From NCBI GenBank assembly GCA_964411505.1, contig CAYPLH010000054.1, forward strand, positions 1 to 26,590: a stretch of 26,590 bases of DNA. Reading direction: 5' to 3'. This DNA is from CAYPLH01 sp964411505. Its GTDB lineage: Bacteria; Bacillota; Clostridia; CAYPLH01; DUMO01. Shown piece by piece: positions 17,217-24,819 of this stretch. The position numbers were made by a program, and so were the translations under genes. The number at the start of each line of letters is the position of its first letter. Within the stretch, counting starts at the first letter, position 1. The notes beneath the pieces were generated by a model. The model was not told the origin of the DNA. It was given only the letters and a program-made list of their open reading frames with translations, and did no database searches.

Positions 17217-18608
17217 ATGAATAATGCGGGTGACTTTTTGCAAAGACCTAATTTCTTATTTATCATGACCGACCAGCACAGGTTTGATTATCTCTCCTGT
17301 GCCGGGTCAGCTTTTACTGATACAAATAATATAGATAGTATAGCACAAGAGGGCATGCGTTTTAGTAACTGTTATACAAATTCACCGGTCTGTGCACCTG
17401 CTAGAATTGCTCTTGCAACAGGTATTCAACCATTTAGGTTAGGAGTTCTTGACAACTATTGTTATCTACCGTTGAGTACACCTACCTATTATCAGCGATT
17501 AAGAGACTACGGCTATAGGGTTGGATGCGTAGGAAAGCTTGATCTGTCTAAACCTGATGGTTATATTGGATTTAATGGAGACAGACCATGCACATATTCA
17601 TTTGGGTTTACACATCCGCATGAGTGTGAAGGAAAAAATCGTGCAACAATGTCCTGCGAGCCTATAGGACCCTATACAAGCTATTTGGATAGAAAAAATA
17701 TGCTAAAGACTTTTCATAACAATAGTAAAGTTAGAAAAAGAGAAGATACATGGTTTAAAGCACAAAACTTTAATTCTGTACTGGATACAGAGGATTATCA
17801 TGATGTATATATAGGGAGAAAATCGGAGGAATGGTTGAGAAATATAACAACAGATCATCCCTTTCATTTATTTGTTAGTTTTGTGGGTCCTCATACCCCT
17901 TTTGAGCCACCAGCTGAATATTGGCAAAGATATAAAGAAGTTGATGTTCCGGAGGCAATTGAAGATAATTTGGAAAGTAAACCTGAATGGGTGAAAAAGT
18001 TATCTTGTAAGTACAATGTTTCCGCTGAACAGGTACCTGAGACTAGAAGACGATATGCAGCTTCAATTAAAGTGATAGACGATATGATAGGCTTGATAAT
18101 AGATACACTAAGAGAAAGAAATCTACTAGAAAATACTTATATAATTTTCACTAGTGACCATGGAGAAATGCTGGGAGATTATGGTTTATACACAAAACAT
18201 GTAGCTTATGAGCCTTCGATACATATACCTCTAATTATATCAGGACCTTGCATACCAAAGGGGCAGGTTTGTAACAGCATGATAGAACTTATTGATCTGA
18301 ACCCTACGATATGTGACCTAGCAGGTATACCTCGAATTCAGGGGATAGATGCCAAATCCTTTTTACAAGTTTTGAAGAGGGAAGAAATAAAACATCGAAG
18401 CCAGATTATCTGCAGCGAAAGAAACTTCCGATGTATCCGCACAGATAGATATAAATATATAGAAAATTATAATGATGTTTCAGAGCTTTATGATCTTGTG
18501 GAAGATCCTTGTGAGCTCAATAATATATCAGAGAAAAAAGCAGATATTGTATTAGATATGAAGAAATGTTTAAAAAAAAGGTGTATGGAGGGTAAGTGGA
18601 ATAGGTGA
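17217..18608 (+). CDS. Sulfatase family hydrolase, Cys-type (second of two)
   Basis: A 463-residue relative of the preceding gene, clearly diverged from it. It has the metal-binding N-terminus FLFIMTDQHRFDYL, the formylglycine signature C59-A-P-A-R63...A-T-G, and the second metal site IIFTSDHGEMLGDYGLYTKH, where the lysine after T is typical of active sulfatases. It has no signal peptide, so it is cytoplasmic. The ATG lies 1 bp behind the first sulfatase stop, and its own stop overlaps the GTG of the next gene by 4 bp, so all three are translationally coupled. Two different sulfatases in a row suggest removal of sulfate from two positions or two sugars of one substrate. C-terminal SELYDLVEDPCELNN is the usual sulfatase C-subdomain motif. 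Confidence 0.92.
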   Translation: MNNAGDFLQRPNFLFIMTDQHRFDYLSCAGSAFTDTNNIDSIAQEGMRFSNCYTNSPVCAPARIALATGIQPFRLGVLDNYCYLPLSTPTYYQRLRDYGYRVGCVGKLDLSKPDGYIGFNGDRPCTYSFGFTHPHECEGKNRATMSCEPIGPYTSYLDRKNMLKTFHNNSKVRKREDTWFKAQNFNSVLDTEDYHDVYIGRKSEEWLRNITTDHPFHLFVSFVGPHTPFEPPAEYWQRYKEVDVPEAIEDNLESKPEWVKKLSCKYNVSAEQVPETRRRYAASIKVIDDMIGLIIDTLRERNLLENTYIIFTSDHGEMLGDYGLYTKHVAYEPSIHIPLIISGPCIPKGQVCNSMIELIDLNPTICDLAGIPRIQGIDAKSFLQVLKREEIKHRSQIICSERNFRCIRTDRYKYIENYNDVSELYDLVEDPCELNNISEKKADIVLDMKKCLKKRCMEGKWNR

Positions 18609-21502
18609 TTAAAAAGGTTTGTATGAAACAAAAAGTTATTATTTCAGATAAGAGTGTATGTATAGTAAAAGGTAATGATTCATATAGAGATTCTGGCAAT
18701 GGACTGATTGAAATAAAAACTGGTGTTAGCAAAGCATTAATAGGCTTTGGGAGCAGGTTTGAATTTTCAGATGAATTAATTATTAAGCGTGCCAAATTAA
18801 GAGTGTTTGTTCACAAAGCAGGAACAAGGCAAAGCGGAAGACTTGATGTATATGGTGTAATGAAAGATGGTTTACTTCATGAATTTGAGCTTTACAAAGA
18901 GAATCATCATGAGCTGTTATGGCTAGATGCAATTGATATATATAACAATCGTGGCAATACAGGGTGGTATGAAGTCGATGTAACAGATTACATTAGTGAT
19001 AGTCATTTAAATAAAAGATATATAGCCTTTAAAATAGAGTGTGAGACGAAATTAAAAAATGATTCACCTGTATATTTATGTGGTTGCAACTCGGAAATGA
19101 ACAAACCGGAGTTGTTAATTGAGTACTATAAGAATAACGACATTAATAAGCCTAATCAGTGTAAATACAAAATGGATCCGTTACATGGTTATAAATTATG
19201 GCTTGATTACAAAACTATCAGTGACAAAACAAAGATTTCTGAATATAGGGATAATATTAAAAATATATATGTTGATGCTTCGGGAGATATTATTGATTCT
19301 GCTGTAGAGGAGCTAAAAGAAGGCTTGACAGGTCTTCTGGATAGTGAGATAAAAATCGCAGATAAAATCACACAGGGATCTGTAGTATTAACAAACAACA
19401 AAGAAGGAGCCCTTCTTAAGGAAACTTTTCAACTCATGCCAAGCCTTGGAGAAGAAGGTTTCACCATACGTACAATAAACTTAAATAAAACAAAGATTAT
19501 TGTGATAGCAGCTTTGGGGAATAAAGGATTGCTGTATGGTGCATATAGATTTCTGGAATTTTTGAAATGCTTGGGGGATTTAAGCAAATTAAACATATCA
19601 GATAAGCCAATGGTAAAACTAAGAATGCTTAACCACTGGGATAATTGGAATGGAACTATAGAGAGGGGGTACGCTGGTAGTAGTATTTGGAATTGGGATG
19701 ACTTACCTGAAAAAATTAACCCCAGGTACAGGGACTATGTTCGTGCATGTGCATCTATTGGCATAAATGGCACGGTAATTAACAATGTAAATTCGCAAAA
19801 TGAGTTTATTAAAACTTATAATCTAATAAAAGTGGCTGCACTTGCTGACGAATTAAGAAAATATGGAATAAGAATATTTATTTGTGTGCCATTTAACTGT
19901 CCTATAACACTAGGAGGGATTAATACAGCTGACCCCCTTGATGAAAGAGTTATAAACTGGTGGAAACGAAAAACAAGAGAAATATATGACTATATTCCCG
20001 ACTTCGGAGGGTATGTTGTAAAAGGTGATTCTGAAAGTCAACCTGGACCATTGCAGTATGGAAGAGATCATAGTGAAGGTGCAAACATGCTGGCAAATGT
20101 TCTAAATGAGTTTGGAGGGATTCTCATCTGGAGAGCGTTTGTCTATAATATAAAGGGTCTTGACAAAGATAGGGCAAAACAGGCTTTCCAGATATTTAAA
20201 CCTCTTGATGGAAGGTTTTCTGAGAATGTAATCCTGCAAGTAAAAAACGGACCTTTAGATTTTCAGGTGAGAGAAGCAGTTTCACCCATTATAGGAGGGA
20301 TGGAAAAGACTGATGTAGGAATAGAACTCCAAATTGCACAGGAGTATACAGGACAATCTACTCATCTATGCTGGCTTGTGCCTCAATGGAAAGAAATATT
20401 TATGTTTGACACCCATATGCATGGTGCAAATTCTAAGGTTTTTGAAATTATTGAAGGAAAACTAGGATCAAATAGAAACACACTTGTTGCAGGAGTCGCT
20501 AATACCGGTTCTGATATGAATTGGACAAGACATCCTCTTTCCCAAGCAAACTGGTATGGTTTTGGACGGCTTGCGTGGAATCCACAATTAAAATGCGAAG
20601 ATATAGCTGACGAATGGGTTAAAATGACGTATGGAACTGATAGCGATGTTTTAATTACAATAAAAACAATGCTTATGAATTCATGGGAAACTTACGAAAG
20701 CTATACTTCACCCTTAGGACTTGGATACATTTGTGACAGACCAAGGCATTTTAACCCCTCTCCTGAAACTAGAAGCAATTATAATGGTACCGATTTGAAT
20801 GGTCTAGGATATGATCGCACAAAAGCTACAGGTTCAGGGTATGTAGACCAGTATCATGAGCATGTATCAAAGATGCTTGATGATATATCCACAACTCCCG
20901 AGGAACTACTACTTTGGTTTCACCATGTAAACTGGAATTATAAGCTTAAATGCGGGAGGACATTAATTCAATACATGTATGATTCATATTTTTTGGGGGT
21001 TGAAGAGGTTGAAAAAATGATTGTTATGTGGGGAAAAATGATAAGTAAAATTGATTTTCAGTCATTTAAGACTGTGCATTCTATGCTTTATAAACAGCAT
21101 GATGAAGCAATTGTATGGAGAAATATACTTTGTAGATACTATTTTGGTCTATCTGGAATTAAGGGCAAACAGGTGCAAAATGAAGTGTTTGCATTGCCCG
21201 AGGTATATATAAAGGACTTAGCTGTAAAGCCAAGTCAGATAATAGAAAACATACAAGTCAGCAAGCTAGGAACTATCTATTTATTATCAACAGAGCGTGC
21301 GTGCTCAGGTTCATATGAAAAAGCAAGAAGACTCAAGCTTGCAGACGATGGCTTAACAGGAACCTCTGCAAGGGTTGATAGGCTAGATATTCCCACTAAA
21401 ATAATGGCTCCCCAAAATCCTGGTAAGTATAAGCTGTATGCTTGTGATAAATATGGAAACATATCTTTACCGTCAGATGGGACGGTTAAGGTTTTAGAAT
21501 AA
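18605..21502 (+). CDS. GH67 alpha-glucuronidase with N-terminal DNRLRE/CBM96-like domain
   Basis: A 965-residue protein. Residues about 195-330 match the GH67 N-terminal domain, 335-650 the catalytic barrel and 650-880 the C-terminal domain. GH67 landmarks include LNHWDNWNGTIERGYAG, SIGINGTVINNVN, GANMLANVLNEFGG, EYTGQSTHLCWLVPQWKE and LLLWFHHV. Predicted catalytic residues are present: acid E477 in GDSESQPGP, and D552 (GPLDFQ) and E580 (AQEYTGQ), 28 residues apart as in known GH67 enzymes. GH67 enzymes remove alpha-1,2-linked (4-O-methyl)glucuronic acid from the terminal xylose of short xylo-oligosaccharides. Unusual: residues 1-190 form an extra domain with the DNRLRE/CBM96-like pattern (LIIKRAKLRVFVHKAG, then WYEVDVTDYI), normally found on secreted proteins, and about 80 extra C-terminal residues look Ig-like. 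There is no signal peptide. A GTG start (4-bp overlap with the sulfatase) is chosen; an ATG at 18623 is possible. Confidence 0.9.
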   Translation: MIKKVCMKQKVIISDKSVCIVKGNDSYRDSGNGLIEIKTGVSKALIGFGSRFEFSDELIIKRAKLRVFVHKAGTRQSGRLDVYGVMKDGLLHEFELYKENHHELLWLDAIDIYNNRGNTGWYEVDVTDYISDSHLNKRYIAFKIECETKLKNDSPVYLCGCNSEMNKPELLIEYYKNNDINKPNQCKYKMDPLHGYKLWLDYKTISDKTKISEYRDNIKNIYVDASGDIIDSAVEELKEGLTGLLDSEIKIADKITQGSVVLTNNKEGALLKETFQLMPSLGEEGFTIRTINLNKTKIIVIAALGNKGLLYGAYRFLEFLKCLGDLSKLNISDKPMVKLRMLNHWDNWNGTIERGYAGSSIWNWDDLPEKINPRYRDYVRACASIGINGTVINNVNSQNEFIKTYNLIKVAALADELRKYGIRIFICVPFNCPITLGGINTADPLDERVINWWKRKTREIYDYIPDFGGYVVKGDSESQPGPLQYGRDHSEGANMLANVLNEFGGILIWRAFVYNIKGLDKDRAKQAFQIFKPLDGRFSENVILQVKNGPLDFQVREAVSPIIGGMEKTDVGIELQIAQEYTGQSTHLCWLVPQWKEIFMFDTHMHGANSKVFEIIEGKLGSNRNTLVAGVANTGSDMNWTRHPLSQANWYGFGRLAWNPQLKCEDIADEWVKMTYGTDSDVLITIKTMLMNSWETYESYTSPLGLGYICDRPRHFNPSPETRSNYNGTDLNGLGYDRTKATGSGYVDQYHEHVSKMLDDISTTPEELLLWFHHVNWNYKLKCGRTLIQYMYDSYFLGVEEVEKMIVMWGKMISKIDFQSFKTVHSMLYKQHDEAIVWRNILCRYYFGLSGIKGKQVQNEVFALPEVYIKDLAVKPSQIIENIQVSKLGTIYLLSTERACSGSYEKARRLKLADDGLTGTSARVDRLDIPTKIMAPQNPGKYKLYACDKYGNISLPSDGTVKVLE

Positions 21503-21531
21503 TAAGACTATTTAATGCAAGGAGGATTTAC

Positions 21532-22368
21532 ATGGATATTTTGGCAAGGTGTGAAAGCAGTCGTATTCAGATATTGGAAAATGAGCATTTAAAACCTATT
21601 CTTGTTCAAAACGCATCTCCGAACAGGAGACCATATATTCATCCGATTTTAGCACCTGTTAGCAAAGGATGTATTACTGAAAATGAACCTTGGCACCACA
21701 TATGGCAGCATGGACTCTATACAGGTCTTCATGGTGTAAATGGATGGGATTTTTGGACAGAGGGTTTGTCAAAAGGAGGTCTTAAAAAGGATGGCACATT
21801 TCATCCTTACACGCTAGAACACCCGATTATAAATGAAAACAAGGCAAAATGGAACGTGATATGTGAATGGAAGGAAAGGAAGGGTTTACCTTTACTTACA
21901 GAGGACCAAAGATGGACCTTCACTCACAATGAGTCGTACTATTTTCTTGATTTAGATTGGAGATTAACAGCAAGACAGCAGATTTGTTTTGAGCAGTGTA
22001 AGTATGGCGGGCTATTCTTACGGATTCCCTATAGGGAAGGAGTGGAAGCACATCTTGCAAACAGTGAAGGGAAAACAATTTCTGATGCAGAAGGAAAACG
22101 GGCAAGATGGTTGGCTGTTGATATAATTCCTCCCGATATGAAGTATGCAGCTGGAATAGCAATATTTGACCATCCCGAAAATATTACATTTCCAGTATCA
22201 TGGCGAGCCGACAAACAATATGGTGTTTCTCCAAGCCCATGTATATTAGCTAAGTCCTCATTGGAAGAAGGACAAACAAGGCATGAGCGTTATAGACTTT
22301 ATATCTTTGATGGCTCAATTAATAAAACAAAAATAGAACAGTACTGGAACGAATTCGCGAAAGAATAA
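21532..22368 (+). CDS. DUF6807 (PmoA-like) family protein
   Basis: A 278-residue protein of the DUF6807/'PmoA family', whose biochemical function is unknown despite the misleading methane-oxygenase name. Recognisable blocks are RPYIHPILAPVSKGCITENE, W54-H55-H56 followed by H60-G-L and GVNGWDFW, GLFLRIPYREG, GKRARWLAVD and IAIFDHPENITFPVSW. The histidine cluster near residues 55-60 and the D213-H214 pair suggest a binding or catalytic site in a beta-sandwich fold like that of sugar-processing proteins. The start has AAGGAGG (21519-21525) 6 nt upstream. The family often occurs beside Gfo/Idh/MocA oxidoreductases, as here, which suggests a shared step in sugar catabolism. No signal peptide is present. 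Confidence 0.8.
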   Translation: MDILARCESSRIQILENEHLKPILVQNASPNRRPYIHPILAPVSKGCITENEPWHHIWQHGLYTGLHGVNGWDFWTEGLSKGGLKKDGTFHPYTLEHPIINENKAKWNVICEWKERKGLPLLTEDQRWTFTHNESYYFLDLDWRLTARQQICFEQCKYGGLFLRIPYREGVEAHLANSEGKTISDAEGKRARWLAVDIIPPDMKYAAGIAIFDHPENITFPVSWRADKQYGVSPSPCILAKSSLEEGQTRHERYRLYIFDGSINKTKIEQYWNEFAKE

Positions 22369-22379
22369 AGGAGGAAAAA

Positions 22380-23399
22380 ATGATGAGTGTAATTATTGTA
22401 ACAAATATATTTGATGGTAAATGGCCTTTTGCAGCGGATCATTTACATAAGATATGGGGAAAGCAGGGCGAGGTTCATTTAATAAGAATGGGCTATAAAG
22501 ATACCCGTACCTTGGTGCAGATGGTGGATTCTCCTGAAAAAATAAAAAGACTTGTATGCTTAGGATATGAAATAACATTAGAAGATTTAAAAAGGTTGTC
22601 TAACTTAGAAGAATTAGCAGTTACCAGTAAACAATTAACAGATGAAATTGCGTCTGAAGCAAGAGACAGGAATATAAGTATATATATGCATACAAGTGAA
22701 GGATACTGGAAAGAATCAGTTGCTGAATTTGCAGTTGGATTGACAATTTGTGGATTACGCAGAATTCCACAGTTATATATGCAAATGCGGTCGAATCTTG
22801 ATATATGGAAGTACACACCTGAGCCGGGTCAGGCAGCACCAGGCAAAAGAGGTCAGCAGTATGCTGATGACAGTCGTTTTACTAATGGCACAATATCGGG
22901 AAAAAGGATACGTATAGTAGGAGCTGGAAATATTGCATCCCATTATGGAAAAATTGCATCATGTATGGGCGCTGATGTAGCCGCATATGATCCTTATGCA
23001 AGAGAAACTACCTTTGACCTTTCAGGAATGAGAAGGGAATTCAGACTGGAAAAACTGGTAGAAGATGCAGAGATCTTTGCTCCTATGGTTCCTCTTAACG
23101 ACTCTACAAGGGGGCTTATAACCTCGGATTTAATAAATCGGCTTCCTATTGGATGCTTAGTTATATTAGTAACACGGGCTAAAATATGTGATATGCCGTC
23201 AATCCGACAACGTGTAATTAATGATGAAATCGCATTAGCAGCAGATGTTTTTGATATTGAACCTTTTCCACTAGCTGATGAACTCATTGTTAGACATAAT
23301 GTGGTACACACACCGCATATAGCAGGAAGAACCAGGCAAGCGAATGAAAGCTATGTCAAAAAGCTCGCGGAACAGTTTAAGCGTTATGAAGGAGAGTGA
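22380..23399 (+). CDS. D-isomer-specific 2-hydroxyacid dehydrogenase family protein
   Basis: A 339-residue NAD-dependent dehydrogenase that would interconvert a 2-hydroxyacid and a 2-ketoacid. The nucleotide-binding motif is G181-A-G183-N-I-A186, with A in place of the last glycine and an Asp at the end of strand 2 (YDPY), favouring NAD(H). The catalytic triad is present: R266 (VTRAK), E294 (DIEPFP) and H313 (TPHIAG). The N-terminal half is divergent and the true substrate cannot be named; in this setting a glucuronate-derived or sulfated sugar acid is conceivable. Two adjacent ATGs (22380, 22383) follow AAGGAGG; the second has the better spacing (8 nt). It lies 11 bp after the DUF6807 gene and 8 bp before the Gfo/Idh gene. 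Confidence 0.85.
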   Translation: MMSVIIVTNIFDGKWPFAADHLHKIWGKQGEVHLIRMGYKDTRTLVQMVDSPEKIKRLVCLGYEITLEDLKRLSNLEELAVTSKQLTDEIASEARDRNISIYMHTSEGYWKESVAEFAVGLTICGLRRIPQLYMQMRSNLDIWKYTPEPGQAAPGKRGQQYADDSRFTNGTISGKRIRIVGAGNIASHYGKIASCMGADVAAYDPYARETTFDLSGMRREFRLEKLVEDAEIFAPMVPLNDSTRGLITSDLINRLPIGCLVILVTRAKICDMPSIRQRVINDEIALAADVFDIEPFPLADELIVRHNVVHTPHIAGRTRQANESYVKKLAEQFKRYEGE

Positions 23400-23407
23400 A
23401 TTAAGTA

Positions 23408-24526
23408 ATGAGTGAAAAGAAGATCAAGGTTGCAATTGTTGGATTAGGATTTGGTAAGGAATTCATCCCTATTTATCAGCGGCATCCCTATTGTAGTTCA
23501 GTAGCAATTTGCACCAGGAATGAGATTACTCTAGATAAAGTTAGAGGCGAGTTTAATATACCTAAAGAAGATTGTTTTACTAATTTTAACGATATCTTGG
23601 GTAGAAGAGATATTGATGCTATTCATATTGTAACTCCCATTCCACTTCATGCTGAGCAGACAATTGCAAGTTTGGAAGCCGAAAAACATACAGCTTGCAC
23701 AGTGCCGATGGCAACAAGCATCGAAGAGATAAAAGCAATAGTTAAAGCTCAAAAAAAGAGTGGAAAACAATACATGATGATGGAGACGGCTGTTTATACG
23801 AGAGAGTTCTTATTAGTAAAGGATCTTTATGAAAAAGGAGAGCTGGGAAGTATAAGCTTTCTAAGAGGAGCCCATTATCAGAACATGGAAGGTTGGCCTG
23901 GTTATTGGAAGGGACTACCACCGATGTGGTATGCTACACATGCAGTATCACCACTATTTGCATTAGTGGATGCTCGACCGGTAAAGGTTCACTGTTTCGG
24001 TTCAGGAAGAGTAAGAGAGGAATTAGTTGAGCCCTATGGCAACCAATATAGATTTGAGACAGCAGTATTCAAACTCAATAAAGATGATTTAGCTGCTGAA
24101 GTAAGTCGTTTCTTATTTCAAACATCACGTCAATACACCGAAAGCTTCAATGTTTATGGAGAAAAAATGTCTTTTGAATGGCAGCAAATTGAAACAGAGT
24201 TTCCAGTTCTATTTAAAGGTGAAGAAACAATACGTATTAAAGATGTTCCTGACCGCCAGGATTTACTGCCAAAGGAAGTCGCAATGTTTACAAAAAGAGG
24301 TGTATATGATGAAGAAAATGCACACCTATCCTTTGTACAAGGTTCAGGACATGGCGGATCCCATCCCCATCTTGTACACGAGTTCTTAAGCAGTATTGTA
24401 GAAGGAAGAAAGACTTATATTGATGTGGTAACATCAGCATATTGGACAGCTGCAGGTTTGTGTGCACATCAATCTGCTATGAATGATGGAAAGGAAATAG
24501 TGCTCCCTGTATTTGAAAATATTTGA
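23408..24526 (+). CDS. Gfo/Idh/MocA family protein lacking the EKP lysine
   Basis: A 372-residue protein with an N-terminal Rossmann domain (IKVAIVGLGFGKEF, glycine-rich loop GLGFG) and a C-terminal alpha/beta domain, normally an NAD(P)-dependent sugar or cyclitol oxidoreductase. In family members the conserved E-K-P motif after strand 5 supplies a catalytic lysine; here the equivalent segment reads C97-T-V99-P100-M-A, so the lysine is Val99. The C-terminal block WYATHAVSPLFALV retains the histidine often used in catalysis. It may be a redox enzyme with altered chemistry, such as the NAD-assisted glycoside cleavage known in some relatives, or a sugar-binding protein. It follows the dehydrogenase gene by 8 bp with AAGGAGAG upstream. 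It closes the tightly packed part of the operon. Confidence 0.88.
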   Translation: MSEKKIKVAIVGLGFGKEFIPIYQRHPYCSSVAICTRNEITLDKVRGEFNIPKEDCFTNFNDILGRRDIDAIHIVTPIPLHAEQTIASLEAEKHTACTVPMATSIEEIKAIVKAQKKSGKQYMMMETAVYTREFLLVKDLYEKGELGSISFLRGAHYQNMEGWPGYWKGLPPMWYATHAVSPLFALVDARPVKVHCFGSGRVREELVEPYGNQYRFETAVFKLNKDDLAAEVSRFLFQTSRQYTESFNVYGEKMSFEWQQIETEFPVLFKGEETIRIKDVPDRQDLLPKEVAMFTKRGVYDEENAHLSFVQGSGHGGSHPHLVHEFLSSIVEGRKTYIDVVTSAYWTAAGLCAHQSAMNDGKEIVLPVFENI

Positions 24527-24819
24527 TAAGGATTATAAAAATCTCTGAAGCTTGTATCCGATAATCACGTTTGACCTGAAGAAACAAAATAGGTTTTTCA
24601 ATGGAAAGTATAGATTTGATAGGTGCATTAGACTTTTAAGGCTATCCAGTCCTCTGTACAGATATCTATTACTAACCAATGGTAGTGGAGGTACATTAAA
24701 ATGTTGTGCTATTAGTCCAATCATTGCATCAAATTTAGGTTGTGTCTCAAAGTGCAGCCAACAATGTTCTCAGGACAGCTAAGTTTTACATTAAATTATG
24801 TCAAAGGATTGATGGAGAT
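24527..24819. other. 293-bp gap without a recognised gene
   Basis: Both strands have short open frames here (for example minus strand 24533-24724, 63 codons) but none has a ribosome binding site or any family signature. No hairpin terminator or convincing promoter was found. The + frame into the next gene is open from a GTG at 24742, which lacks a good ribosome binding site. The gap interrupts an otherwise tight operon and may be the trace of a lost or rearranged gene. Confidence 0.4.

Noticed and set aside
24533..24724. 63-codon minus-strand frame in the gap before the serine hydrolase
   Set aside because: No ribosome binding site, no recognisable motif, and an equally long frame exists on the other strand.
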